DNA of 64,000 nt, from contig ARYC01016939.1 in the NCBI GenBank assembly GCA_000711775.1, positions 1 through 64,000 of the forward strand, in the 5' to 3' direction. Below the pieces are notes generated by a model, which was not told the origin of the DNA, ran no database searches, and was given only the letters and a program-made list of their open reading frames with translations. The stretch comes from Oxytricha trifallax (Eukaryota; Ciliophora; Spirotrichea; Sporadotrichida; Oxytrichidae). The first letter of the stretch is position 1; each line of letters starts with the position of its first letter. Shown here piece by piece: positions 34,216 through 46,529 of this stretch. A program made the position numbers and the translations under genes.

Positions 34216-35650
34216 ATGAGCGCTAACCTCTTAAGAAGAGCGGCATTTCTTGGGTTAAGTCAATAAAAATTACCATTCAGCAACCCAAAAAATAGAGACT
34301 AGAGATGCTTACTCAGTGAGAGCATACTTATGACATTTTTGACTCGTCTAGCTTTGAGATATCAATCTATGGTCAAAATGAAATTACAATAGAGAAAGAG
34401 CAAGCATTTGATGAGGTAAAATAGCCCTCCATTGATCATGAGATTTTACCAGCTAAAGTGGAGCATTAATTCAAAGACTGCAATAAAAGTTTCCTCTATA
34501 AGTCAACCTATAAGAGACATATAAGAGATATACATAATAAAATCCCCAGATTATATCTCAAGCATCAGAAGAAGGATGGGAAGTATATCTGTGAGTTCTG
34601 TGAGAAGCCCTACTCTCATACTAGAGACCTTAAAGTTCATTTAAAGAAGTAAGCAAAACTAAAGCTTTGTATTTATTCATGAAGAGACAGGTAAAAGATT
34701 CCTATAAAAAAGAATATCAAGAAACCCAGAAGAGTCTTTGGTCGAGGTACAAAAGTTAGTCAAATGAAGAAAGCAGTTAAGAAATTCCCAGTCTCTGAGA
34801 TCAATAAAATTATGGTTAAAATTGAGGAATTGAAGATACCTATCTTAAAAAATTATTGACATAGAATCTTGCCTTGAAAGCTACCTCACTCTTAAGGATA
34901 AAATAGAGAAAAGAGTCATCACTGATGACTAATATGCCTACAAAATTTACTCATTAAATTACTTCCTTGCTGCTGATAAGTTCTAGATTGAATTTGCAAA
35001 TAAGTATTATGCTCTTTAAAAGGCAAAGTTTAAAGAGTGTAGGCATATAATTTAGCTTGATGCCATTTTGCTTGGAAGAGACCGTATAGCTTTCAGACCT
35101 CCCTTGCTTGAAATGACTTACAGAGAATTCTATCTGACAATAGGTGCCAAAGATAAATTGGTTAGATAGTATAGTAGATGGTAGAAAAATGAATAGAAGA
35201 GCTACACAAATTTGGCTATGTTCACAGAGACTTAAAGCCAGAAAATATCATGCTCGATTTTCAACCTTTAAGAGTTTACATTATCCATTTCAATAGAACT
35301 CAGAGAGTGCAAGCCTCTGCTTTAGGAAATGTATTAGGCACTCCAGGATATTTCCCAGAGAGAGGAAATTGGAGAGACGGAGATACTGCATGGGATGTAT
35401 TGGCACTCGCTGCAATAATCATAGAGAGTGACATGCCTAGAGACGATTACTTCAGCTATAAGAGTGAAAGAGATTCAAAGTAAAGGATCAAGCAATTTTT
35501 AGATGAATAAAAGATAAGTGGAGGCCTGAGAGAGCATGCTTACTAAACAATTATCAAGCCAATGAATAAAAATCAAGCTCAATTGAGACAATCAGACAAC
35601 ACCTTATAAAGTTAAAATTCAGAGAACTCCCGCACGATACTAAGCTTATG
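34216..35650 (+). pseudogene. TBE zinc-finger plus protein-kinase-like ORF (57-kDa type)
   Basis: An acidic N-terminal part is followed by two C2H2-like fingers: FKDCNKSFLYKSTYKRHIRD, where C and H spacing is degenerate, and YICEFCEKPYSHTRDLKVH. After TGA near 34680 the frame reopens. The C-terminal half has the kinase catalytic loop HRDLKPENIMLDF (about 35221-35259) and downstream GTPGYFPERGNWRDGDTAWD, which stands where the activation loop, APE and DxWxxG motifs lie. The kinase N lobe (34860-35210) is read in a neighbouring frame. Zinc finger plus kinase matches the third TBE gene. Several frame changes make this copy a pseudogene. Confidence 0.75.
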
Positions 35651-35811
35651 TTTGTGTGAAATATTAAAAAAACTTGTCGCTTAAATTACTAATATTTAAA
35701 CCCTAATCCCCTGCATAAACCCTAAAAAAATTAATAAAGCATGCTTTTATTGCTATTTTTTATCAATCAAAAACTCAATCAAACTACTGAAGGGATTTTG
35801 GGGTTTTGATT

Positions 35812-38009
35812 ATGAAAATTTAGAAAATATTTTTAGAATTGATAATGTTAGATTAAAGAATCTTATATTAGCCTAATAAACCAGAAAAATGATTGAACTA
35901 TCTTTCATAAGAATTATTTTTTAGAGAATGAATGATATATATTAGTTCATTAATTAAGTGATTATATAAAATGATTAAAATTTGTTTAAGGCTGGAATTT
36001 TGTATTTTATGATCTTTATAAAGTTAATATGGGTATTAAATAAAAAAAAATAATAAAAAAATAAAATTAGTAACTTTCTTAAAAAATTTAAATAAGATCA
36101 TTAGGATTTCTATACCATCTTATAATTGCATTACTTCTTACTGGTACAATATAACAATAAAGGGGTTGTTGTTATATCTCCATACCTCAACAAATGACAA
36201 CTTATTCAGTGAATCATGATTGTAAGTAGATGGATTTGAATCAGTTTCTATTGTAAATTTGAATTTTTGACAAATTTTCGGGCTGGAGGAGCTGTTCATC
36301 AAGGTTAATCTTAATATTTTGAGAAATTAACTATATTTTAAAATATTTTATTTTTATTTCCAAGTGATAACTTCATATCTTTTAGAAATAGATTATATAT
36401 CCTACAACGAAATCTTAGAATTTAAACCAACTAACTGAGGGCTGAAATAATCCTTTGTTATTTAATCACGATGCTTTATTTTGGCTTTACCAAATTTAAT
36501 ATCTCATTGGATTGTATCAAATTAAAGCCCATCGTGTTTCACACTTAGAATTTAATGACTTACAAAAAGATTATGATTAGACATTACATTTAACTTTAAT
36601 AACTCTCAATTTAATTCGATTCGCACATTAATTTATGACATAATTAGCTTAATTATTTCTTCAAGATAGTTATTTCTTGAAATTTTATTAGGTCTTATTT
36701 CGGCTCATTGTCAAAGTAAACAAACTGGTAAGCATTATTGATGATAATAAATTGTCCACTTTTAAATTAGTTTTTAACAACAAAAACAACAAAATTTAAG
36801 TATTTTGTTTATTTTCTCATTAAAATTAAATTCCTCAGTACTATCAATGACGAGTTCTCTGTATTTTTTTTCATATAATATTTTACTCCCTTATATAATT
36901 CTATTAATTATTCAAAAAGATTTTAAAATTTTTTAACTTTTATATATTTTATTGAGAGCTTAATCAATTTTATAGAAACATTTATATGTTCTTAATTAAG
37001 ATCAATATTTAATGTGGAATTTTAAATAGTAAAATTCTATGATTTTAATATAAAATTTAAGGTTCTTCATTATCTCAAGCGGATGTTTATTATGTAATTT
37101 ATTAACTTTAAAGAATATATTATGCAGTCATTAATATTTATTTATTCTTTGAATTAAATAAAATAGCAATTTGTAATTATTTTTATTAAAAAATAAAGCC
37201 AGATAAATAAATCACAAGACAGGAAAATTTAAAGTAAATTTTCTTGCCTTAGGTCAGTTAATTTCTTGGCTAATTTTTAATATTAAAAATGAATAAGACT
37301 ATTTTCTTTTCGCAAATTATTAAAAAACAGTCATACTCTAAGTTTCCACTAAACCAGATAAAATTAAATATTTTAATTTATATATTGGTAAAAATTAAAT
37401 ATATTCCTGGTTGTTATTAAATTATGATTCATGAATCTTTTTGAATAAAATGAATAAGATTAGTAAATTAAGTAATCAAAATGAGAATTATAAAAATGTT
37501 TTATCAGATGGTGCCGATCATTCATTAAAAATGTAAGATACAAAAGCAAATCTAAAATAAAATTAATTTTACAGTGGTGTTCTCGAGATCGATTGATATG
37601 TACATGGAAAATATAAATATGTTTTTATTAAAAAGTATAATTAAATCAAAAGGGTCTGTTTTTATAGTCTATTGCTTCATTTTTTCATTCTTTTTTAGTT
37701 ATCATTTTCTACAATAAACTATGTCATATGCTCTTTCTGTTTCACTTAAGGAATTTTTGATCATATTTTTTATTTGACTTGATTTTTATATTTTATGAGA
37801 CTTTTAATTTATTGATATTAGCTTTATTCTTTTTAAATCTTTTTTATCGTAATATAAAGAATCTTGCAAATCATATTTTACTTAATTCTATTTCAGATTC
37901 TCCTAAATTTCGGGGTATTATTCTTAAAAAAATTAGTCGGATTCCTTCCAGTTTTTATCATATCTAACGTATTCTTCATTGCAATGAAGGTATTATAATA
38001 GATAGATTA
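35812..38009. other. AT-rich non-coding stretch
   Basis: No gene or shared repeat seen. The 62-codon frame at 37779 is of AT-driven composition and not supported. Confidence 0.5.
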
Positions 38010-38475
38010 TGAAAATAATAGATGAATAAATCAACTGGATTAGGAGCATATTCGGAATAATATTTTAGCATAAACTTCATCTGCTTCTTATTTGGCGTGA
38101 GTTGATTTTAGAGACGATCAGCTGGTAAGCTAGGATTATAATGGTTCAAGGTCAAAAGAATTCTTAGTTTTTCCTTGTCATTTATAAAATACCTACTTTT
38201 AAATTATTTCAATTCAATTCTAAGGTTCATCTTCTTCATCCTCATCCCTCTTTTATTATAAAATTATTAAGGCTTAGAATATTTTACTTCTTAGTGCTAT
38301 AATCACTAGTGCCAAGAACTGATAAAGCCTTCACACTTCTGACTAATTTCTTTTTAGGATTATATGTTGTTTTGGTAATATAATTCTAATAAAACTTTTA
38401 AACTTAGTCATTCCAACTAAAAATGGATACTCATTTCCTTAGCTCTTATTACCAAGAGAATCAGCCATGCTCTAA
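38010..38475 (-). pseudogene. eRF3 N-terminal paralogue, counterparts of segments 1, 3 and 5
   Basis: Matches 23460-23900 across the linker region: SMADSLGNKSQGNE against SMTNAIGNMSLGNE, VKALSVLGTSDYSTKK against TEEAFPTLGISEAPKKK, and the stretch before 38160 against FFTLVPVNPMFPADPFANPL. Pointers to the block at 29.4 kb are at 38245-38256, 38285-38289 and 38376-38381. It stops at the end of the linker, and no G domain was found. A partial, probably non-functional duplicate. Confidence 0.65.
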
Positions 38476-39120
38476 TTTTTTATAAATTGCAAGGATTAAT
38501 TTGATTTAGGAAATAATTAGCTTAATACATATCTATATGAGTGCAGTTATAAAATAAAAGCTGTCCAAAAAAATTGATTCTATAATAATTCCCAAGATTA
38601 AAAATGAACTTTACTTTTTTAGAAATTCTAGAATAAATTTAGTTAAAAAAATTACAATATTTTAAGTTTTCTACTAAAATAATTATGGCCTTATCTCCTT
38701 TGGGCCGTTGATATAAAGTTATTTTAGAAATAGAAACTAAAATGCATAGTCTATTAATTATAATCAATTAATGATTAAAAAATTATATACTTTAACTTTA
38801 TTTCCTATAATATAAACCACCCAAGTATTATTGAGAACAAAAGTTATTTGATTATCAATACAAAACGTTTTCAAATTGATCAAATGTTTAGTTTCTAAAA
38901 TGGTCAATCATTGGTATAATATTGAGTATTTTATCTTATTTCTTTCTCAATTAATGATTAAATATTTATAAGATATAGATAAATCTTTAATGAGCAAAAT
39001 ACCTTAAGTTAGAACAAGTTCTATAAAATATTTTATGCTAAGAAATGTCAATAAAACAATCTAACTAATTCGATAATATGATAAGGTTCTTGTTAAGTTT
39101 GACTAGTTTTCTACATTCCT

Positions 39121-39336
39121 TCATTACTTTTTTCCACACTTAAGCTGATCCATCTAATCATTTTCTACTTATCTCTCAGTCTATATATTTTCTTTTTTTT
39201 CCGAAATATTTTCTTCTAGATTTTATTAAGAAAGTTTATCTTCTATTTCATTGATATGTTGTACTTTGAACAATAAATTTGCTTCAAGCATATTTAATAA
39301 GGAATTATTATTAATTTGGTTTTTTATCATAAACAT
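39121..39336 (-). CDS. 71-residue coiled-coil ORF or exon
   Basis: ATG 39336-39334 to TGA 39123-39121. The sequence is rich in Glu, Gln, Lys and Asn with heptad-like Leu/Ile (LLFKVQHINEIEDKLSQQNL), with several TAA/TAG Gln codons, so a coiled coil is likely. No family recognised. It could be one exon of a longer gene. Confidence 0.4.
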
Positions 39337-39439
39337 TATTTTAAATGCTAACTTTCATATTTTTGAGATTAATTTAAAATGTAAAAAAATGTAAATATAA
39401 ATAGAAAAAAACTATTTTAATTATAGAGCATTAAATAAG

Positions 39440-41040
39440 AAACACAGAATGGGTATACTGAGCAAAACACAAATAGATACCATATAGGGAGATGTCGAAA
39501 ATAATCAGACACATCATCTAGCCTAATACATAATTGATATCATAAAGAGCAACAGAGAATAATGGGGATTACACATGCTAGAAATCCTATTTTCACTAGA
39601 AAGCTCATAAGGAAAGGCTACAAAATACTGAACTAATTCTAAATCCACCTCACTAAGCTTCAATACGACCAGGAAAACAAGGACGACCAAGTTCAGCTCT
39701 GGACACAACAACTCTTCCAGATGCTTAGACTAACAGCCATAAATCGATTCATCAGACCTCAAACTACACTATCACCAATGTAAACCAGAGCTCCCGAAAT
39801 CGAAAGACTAGCTTCCCCACCTCATGAAGTCGCCCAATCCGATCATTATGTGATCATGGATAGTTAACACCAAAAAGAGCTCGAGAAAAAGTACCGAGAA
39901 TACGAAAACAACCTCAATGACTCTAACAGAAACCAAAACTTAATAACAAAAAAGGTACTATACTCCGAGAACGGAGATGAATGGAATTAAGAGGAATGAA
40001 AACAAGAATTCGACGCCTATGACCAAGAAGCATCCATGGAAGAAAGCTCTAGTCAACATACCTACTATATAGACAGCCAAGCCGAACACTCAGAAGGATT
40101 CAGGAATCACGTCCGCAAAATTTGCGAAGATGCAAACGTCAAATACGTCATCGGTAAAAGATAGTACTAAATACCTAATTAATAATTAAAAGTTGAGCCT
40201 AAAAATTTAGTATTAAATAATAAAAATCAAGACCAAGATTATAATCATTAAACTATTAACTATAAAGATATGCATACTATCACTAAAGCACAACTGATAG
40301 AGAGATTTGATACGAGAGAATCTTGCATCTCAATCTGGCTCAACACCATCAACACATCGCTCTTTGAGAAAATCAAAGAATTTTCCAATGCCATCAATGC
40401 TATGCCTTAAAAACTTTCAAAAAAGTACCTACTAACATGGTTGAACATGGACGATGCGTAATTAGGCGCTGAGATAAAAGAAAAACAGGCTCAATGCACG
40501 ACACTAAAGCTATCGCAACCTAATTTTTCAGACTACTAACAGTGATTCTTATGAAAAAAAAAATATCACTGCTAACGAACTCAGTTGTCTCTCAGTTTCA
40601 GCAGACTACCATCAACACCTAAACAAGGTAGAAATCTACATCAAATGTCTTCAAAAACACACATACTTTATGAAGAGTGACTTCTTAAAGCTCATCACTA
40701 CAAGTTGCAAAGATTTCATAGCATCCAAGGAACTCAAATTCTCAATCAATGTCAAACACTTTGACACCCAATTTAAGTTCAAGGATCAGGGAGAAACAGT
40801 CTAAATCCTACACTCTAAGCCCAGAAAAGGAGGCAAGAGAAGAAACAATTATAGAAAAAACAAAGGAAAAGGAAAAAGTAGAGGGGGAAAAAGAGAAACA
40901 GCAGAAGAAGATGAAAACTCAGCATACAAGAGAGAATCTCCAACTAACTAAAGGGCTTGTCCCTTATTTGAACTAAAAAGCATTCTGATCGGGGGTCCCC
41001 AGAGACCTGAGTGTGATCTTATTATTATTATTATTATTAT
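39440..41040 (+). mobile_element. Repeat-element copy 3 (best preserved)
   Basis: The first ORF region (39450-40000) includes AINRFIRPQTTLSPMQTRAP, aligning with copy 2, and an acidic end YSENGDEWNQEE. The second (40270-40975) reads ITKAQLIERFDTRESCISIW, then KNITANELSCLSVSADYHQH, LNKVEIYIKCLQKHTYFMKS, KFKDQGETVQ and a Lys/Arg-rich tail. The 3' end has GATCGGGGGTCCCCAGAGAC at 40988 and then (TTA)n at about 41021-41043. No polymerase domain, so it may be a non-autonomous retroposon or the first ORF of a longer element. Confidence 0.6.
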
Positions 41041-41180
41041 TATTTTATTTAAATAGAAAAATCTGTTTATCTTCTCACATAAAAGAATAAATTAGATTTG
41101 ATATAAATAACATTTTATTTTAATTTATAACAGTTTAAAAATGGATAGAGGAATTCCAGACACACAGTATTGAATAAGAA

Positions 41181-41963
41181 ATGGCTGAATAATAATAAAA
41201 ATTGCATCATAAACAGCAGATTTATCAAGTGAAGCCAACTGTTGATAATGGAATGCCTGACTCACTCAGATACCCCTTAATAAAAACTAGGAGAAAAATG
41301 ATCATTGAAGGTAAGTCTGAATTGAAATAAATTCTATAATAAATCAAGTTTTACTCTCAAAAATTGTAACAGACTAAGGGCATTTAGGCAACCTTGAATT
41401 AATTTATCTTCTCAATAATTTCTTTGATATGAAGTTTGTTATATAAAATTTTGATATAGAAAGATATACAGAAATCGAGAGAGCTAATAGAATACTGCTG
41501 GAGAAAATAGCTACTATTATGAGCTCTTAACCCATTAGTAAAACTAATATCTAGAGTATGAAGAATTATGATAAATTTAAATGAAAATAGAGAATTATAA
41601 GAATATTATTAATAATTAGAATAATTGAAGAAATGTCTGATCTGAGAGTGCAGTGTCGGTCACAATAATAGTAAGTTACAAAAAAAATATTAAACATTAC
41701 ATTTTTGCAGGAGTTAAGTCTAGGAGCGGGACTTGAAGGAGATCCAACAGACGAGTAAAAGTAAAGCACAGGAAATTACACTCATATTGAAGGTTAAAGA
41801 TTCTAAGGATAATCGGAAGATGATTTAAAACTTTTTTAGATATATAATTTACATTTTAATTATCACAATTGTATTTACTGTTAATCTTTTTCTTATAACT
41901 TTCTATTTTTTTTTAATTTATCATAAATGATGTCGGAAATATAGTAACACAAAATTAAATGAA
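41181..41963 (+). CDS. CFAP97-like (Hemingway-type) ciliary protein
   Basis: Likely an axoneme-associated protein. The first exon reads HHKQQIYQVKPTVDNGMPDS, then YPLIKTRRKMIIEG, ending at a GTAAGT donor near 41308. After an acceptor near 41370 comes the family core ERYTEIERANRILLEKIATI followed by MSSQPISKTNIQSM. This pairing (K-P-x-VD ... YP...K...M ... ExNRILLEK) is typical of CFAP97/CFAP97D proteins. A Gln-rich helix (ENRELQEYYQQLEQLKK) and a last exon with GAGLEGDPTDEQ follow, with a TGA at 41961-41963 as probable end. The start is the ATG at 41181; the reading frame is open a little upstream without another Met. Two further introns are likely near 41640 and 41660-41705. Confidence 0.65.
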
Positions 41964-42418
41964 TAATCCCTAGACAACCAAGAAATTAAACTAAGCTAGC
42001 CCTATTTAACTGGGATTACTAAATGAATTCTAAAATATAATCTACAATTTTAGTATTTCTCTCACATTTAGTTTTATAAACTTAATAAAGATAAATGACT
42101 TAATAGCCCCAACTAATACCAGTTCTAAGTCTCTAAATAGAACTGTTAGATAAAAAGAAGTTGATATAATTCATATAGAAAACTCTGATATGTTAAGGCG
42201 ACTACAAGATCAAAAGTCTATCTATTGTTTATTTAAAAATCATAGTGTAGTAAATTAAATTATTAGTATATTAAGCTTAATTTTATAATAAGCAATACAA
42301 TGCTCATTTATGGAAACAAGACAGAAAAAAGAAAGTAAAAATGATAAAATAAATATGTTACTACCTACCCACTTTGCTAAGAAAATCCTCAAAATTACGA
42401 AGTTAACGCAGGAATATA

Positions 42419-44192
42419 ATGAGCGGAGGTGGTTTATACTCAGAACACAATCCTAACGAGACAATCTATCAGATGTATCAATGAATGGATAAATATAAAT
42501 AATAGTTTTGAGAATGATGCTGAAATATAAGACGAAGATGATATAAGGAGGTAGCTTGGGATTAATTAAGAGCAGGAATTATAAGAAGAAGAATAATAGA
42601 TATTCTTAGGCAATAACTTTCAAGCCAATATTACTCTGAGTCCAGATAAATAAAATTAACTAAGCAGAGATATACAAACTTAATAAATATATCAGTCAGA
42701 AGAATAGAGCTTCATTTTAATAACAAGATACCAGCTATATCAATTCAGATCAACAGATAAATATTAACACTAATTAATTAAAAAAAGGAACTTACCCTAA
42801 ATTAACTCAATCTATAATAATTGAACCTAATCAATAAAACTCAAATTTAGCATCATCAATGAAAGATTAATAAAATGATTAGAGCGATTAGAATACTATA
42901 AATTTATACTTAACTTTAGTAAATCTTGATTACTAGTTGCCACTGAATCATTAATCTCAGCATTAAATAGATAATTTAAATCAAACATAGCCACTCCCTT
43001 TTAATAACAATAATAACTTTATTGGCAATTAAAATTAAGTGTTAAGTCACGCGACTCGATTAATAGCAAATAAATGTCAACCCCCAATGCCCATTGGATG
43101 CAATGATTAAGGAGTAGATTAATCTCGATAGGTTCTCTATAGAAATTTTTTTTCATGAAGTTGATAGGCAGATATATCTTGTAGAAATATCAAGAGATCC
43201 CAAGAAGGTTTTTTTGATATTCATTTCCCTTATTATGAGAAGCCTTAATTTGAGCGTCAAATAGTAGTAGTGGATGAAAAATAAGCTATTAAGTTAATGA
43301 ATGAGAATAACAATTTATTTGAGGAGTTTGTACAAAGGCTTTACTTTAATTTTGGCAAGTTTCAAATCGAGGGCTTTCGTACTTAGAGTGGGATGGTCAG
43401 CAGTAGTTAAGGATCTTCTGGCTTTAATTCAGGGTATGAGTCAATAGCATATATAAGAAGTAAACAAATTACAAATTTGAATTAGAGTATGAGTCCAGAG
43501 AAACGAAGAGCCAATACAAGAGAAAGATCTAGAGGCCAGAGAGAATTTCAAATCAGCAATAGAATATAGAAGAAGGTATATTAATTGGGTGTATAATATT
43601 AAATGAATCAAGCACCTTATCAACATATTGAATTGCAATAGGATCATCACAACTATCAAATGAAGAATGCTAATAATTTTAATGAAACATCTCATTAATT
43701 GTATAATCATGCAATTTGTTATTAATTAAGAACAAGTTTAAACTCAACTATTGTCTTAAAATAGTGAATAGGTTTAATAATTTAAACTACAAAATGGCAG
43801 AGACAGACCCGCATAAGAGCATTCTAGCTAAATCCTTTAATTAAGTAAAAGACTAGCAATTAAAAATAGGAGAATCACTCAACCTAGCAACTATTAAACA
43901 TATAATTGAGAGTGAAATTCCATAATCAGCTGTAACGGCTTCTCAAAATCAATAGGCAAATTAAATATCAAAAGACACTAAAAACTATTTAAATGATGAG
44001 AATCTAATTAATGATAGCTCTATAGTTGATAATTAATCTACTTCATATAACTAAACAGAGTAGTAGTAAATAAAAATATAAAATGATCCTTTTCATCAAT
44101 AAGGTAAAAATGAATTATAAAAGCCCAGTGCATTAAATAACTATCATTTACCTTCAGATACTTCAACTCCAAAGGTATAGGAAGATAATTGA
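42419..44192 (+). CDS. Gln/Asn-rich hypothetical protein
   Basis: Start ATG 42419-42421 (MSGGGLYSEHNPNETIYQ). A 35-nt or similarly short GT-AG intron near 42474-42505 joins it to IFENDAEIQDEDDIRRQLGI, avoiding an in-frame TGA. A frame change near 42780 and another near 43150 suggest more introns. The middle has LPFNNNNNFIGNQNQVLSHA and PPMPIGCNDQGVDQ; FDIHFPYYEKPQFERQIVVV and FEEFVQRLYFNFGKFQIEGF look like a small folded region at 43215-43380. The C-terminal third (43780-44190) is Gln/Asn/Ser-rich. The stop is TGA 44190-44192. Dozens of TAA/TAG codons are Gln. Function unknown. Confidence 0.6.
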
Positions 44193-44837
44193 AATAAGCT
44201 GTGTATAAATATGGAATTAATTTTGTTTATACCTTTTATTAACATTTTATATGTTTTATTGATAAATAAAAAGTGATTATTAATATATTGAATTAAAAAC
44301 TAAAAAACCTTTTTAATAATTCTTAATTAAAATAAGATAAAGATGAGTAAAGATCAAAATTTTTTAATAATAAAGACGTATTTTGGCATAAAGTTGACTG
44401 ATAAAATTAAATAATATATTATAAAGTAAAGATTTTAATAATAATTAAAATAGAAATAATCTTGGAACTTTCCCAAGAGAGAACCCTATCTTCCAATTTA
44501 TATATTTATTTATATGTTCAATATAAAAATTGAATAAAATATTTTTTTCTTCATAAGCTATATGGGAACTTATTGTATATTTTTTGGATTTTATACTTTT
44601 CTCAATTTCTCCATTAAATTGATACTAAAATGTGAATACATTATTTTAACCATAATTTTCCATCTTGTTATTAATTATTATATAAAAAAAATACCAAATA
44701 CTGTAATTATAAACTTATTGAGGACTCTAATTAAATTACTATTTTTCTTATTGAAGTCCGAAAATAATTTATTATCATTAATAATTGAAACTTAAAATGA
44801 TTATATTCGGAAATTAAACTTCTATAACTTGAATTCA
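44193..44837. other. AT-rich intergenic stretch
   Basis: Nothing supported; the 77-codon frame at 44562 is hydrophobic and AT-driven. Confidence 0.4.
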
Positions 44838-45160
44838 TATCATTCTCATTACAGAGACTATACCACCTTTTTTCGAATCGTCTATATATATTACTGCAAT
44901 CATCGAAGTATAAAATTCTGTTAATCTTTATTATTTAAAAAAATACATATTTCCTATAAATTTTAAATAGGTCTCCACTTCTTCATAGTCACATTTTTCA
45001 ACTTAGTAATTATCATGATTATAATCATCACAATCATTGTAATTCCATTCATAATTCGTAAATAGATCTTCTAGTTAACCAATTGTTTAATACCCATATT
45101 CTTCTGAATTTTCCACTTCATACTCTTTTTTTCTTCCTCCTCCACTTATTTGTTATCTTC
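44838..45160 (-). CDS. Acidic Tyr/Asn/Asp-rich exon
   Basis: Reads KKEYEVENSEEYGYQTIGQL, EDLFTNYEWNYNDCDDYNHD and VEKCDYEEVETYL, continuing to a possible TGA near 44838. The composition is far from AT-driven noise and uses TAA/TAG as Gln. It probably begins at an acceptor near 45150 after a preceding exon not identified. Function unknown. Confidence 0.4.
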
Positions 45161-46529
45161 CTCACATTACTTGGGTAAGTTTTTAGATATTCCAAGTATT
45201 ATAGATTAGGAATGCCCCCCCCCCTCATTACTAAATTATTAACTGAAAAGCTACTCTAAATTTCCCCTGGAAATATCACTATCCTACTGCTGTGATTTTC
45301 TCCGCTGTCGCGGAATAAAAACTTATGCTATTTCAAGGAGTAGTATCAGAAAAGAAAATTCAGTACAGCTACCATCAGCTCTAATAAAAGATTATTAATG
45401 TAAATTATTATTCTGTAATAAATGTTTTAAACTAGGCTTTTAATAAATATTAATTAGCAAATAATATCTCAGCAAGATAATTTTATTCAATAAATGGTGA
45501 ATTTTCAAATAAAAATAAATATGAAAGAAGGTTGTTATAATATGTTAAATTCAAATAATATGAATTTCATTTTTGAAAAAATATTTAAATTTTATCGCTT
45601 TAATTCGCTAACTCAAGATATCTAAAATAGAGATATATAATATACTATTTTAAAATTTATTAAAAAAACTTCTATTTTAATAATTAAAGCAATTAATTAA
45701 TTTTCTGTTATAAAAATTATTAATTTTAAATTACAAATATTATAATAGACTGCATGAAAATAAACCTTGGAATTAAATTGAACTTTATTTTCATTAAATT
45801 ATCTAAAAACAAGAATAAAAGTAAATTTTAATTTTGAATCTGATTTGCCACAAATTTTCAAAAGCTAACATTATATGATTGTAGTAATACGTGCTTTTGC
45901 GTTATATATTTTAGTTTAGCTGCTTTAAAAGTAAAAAGTTATATTAATTATATTCTATATAGTAAAAGCCATTTTCTTCCATTTAAAGAATTTATATGAT
46001 GATTTAAATTATAATTTATTACAGAATTGTGTTAATTATTAAAAAGTATTTATAGTTTAAAGCGTAATTTATAAATAAAAAAATTAAGCTTAGATTTTGA
46101 TCAGTATAGTATAAACTTAACTTAAGATCATTTTTAAAGAAGTTATTAAATAAATTAGCCAAATAATAGATGTTATTTTGTGACATAGATTATCTCAAAG
46201 ATTTAATATCATATTTATAATTCATTCCTATTTTTAGATTGAAAATACAAATGAAAAAGAATTTGTATCAACTTTTATGATTTATTCTATACATTTCTTG
46301 AGATTTCATTAAAATTTACATAAAGCTAGTAAAGACTAGTTTTTGAGTGAATAAAGTGATTGAATAAGTAAAATATACATGAGATAAATATATCGAGAAG
46401 AATAGGATTTATATGAAACAGTTTTTATTTTATTGATAGTTTAGAAAATTAATTTAATACTGTGTAATTATTGCGTAAGTAAGCATCATAGAGAATCTGC
46501 GTATTTTTGATCATATTAATGTGCTGTAA
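45161..46529. other. Non-coding stretch with a C10 tract
   Basis: A run of ten C lies at 45215-45224. The remainder is AT-rich, with no supported gene. Confidence 0.5.

Larger units (their letters stand above)
30570..35808. mobile_element. Complete but decayed TBE (telomere-bearing element) transposon
   Basis: 5239 bp with about 130-bp terminal inverted repeats (30570-30700 and 35675-35808) that begin with degenerate C4A4 telomere repeats, flanked by ATT duplications at 30567-30569 and 35809-35811. Contents from left to right: DDE transposase (+), small basic ORF (-), a 1.1-kb foldback insert, and a zinc-finger/kinase ORF (+). This gene set and the ANT target are those described for TBE elements of Oxytricha. 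All three ORFs contain frameshifts or an internal TGA, so it is inactive as it stands. It lies between the two blocks of the eRF3 paralogue. Confidence 0.9.
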
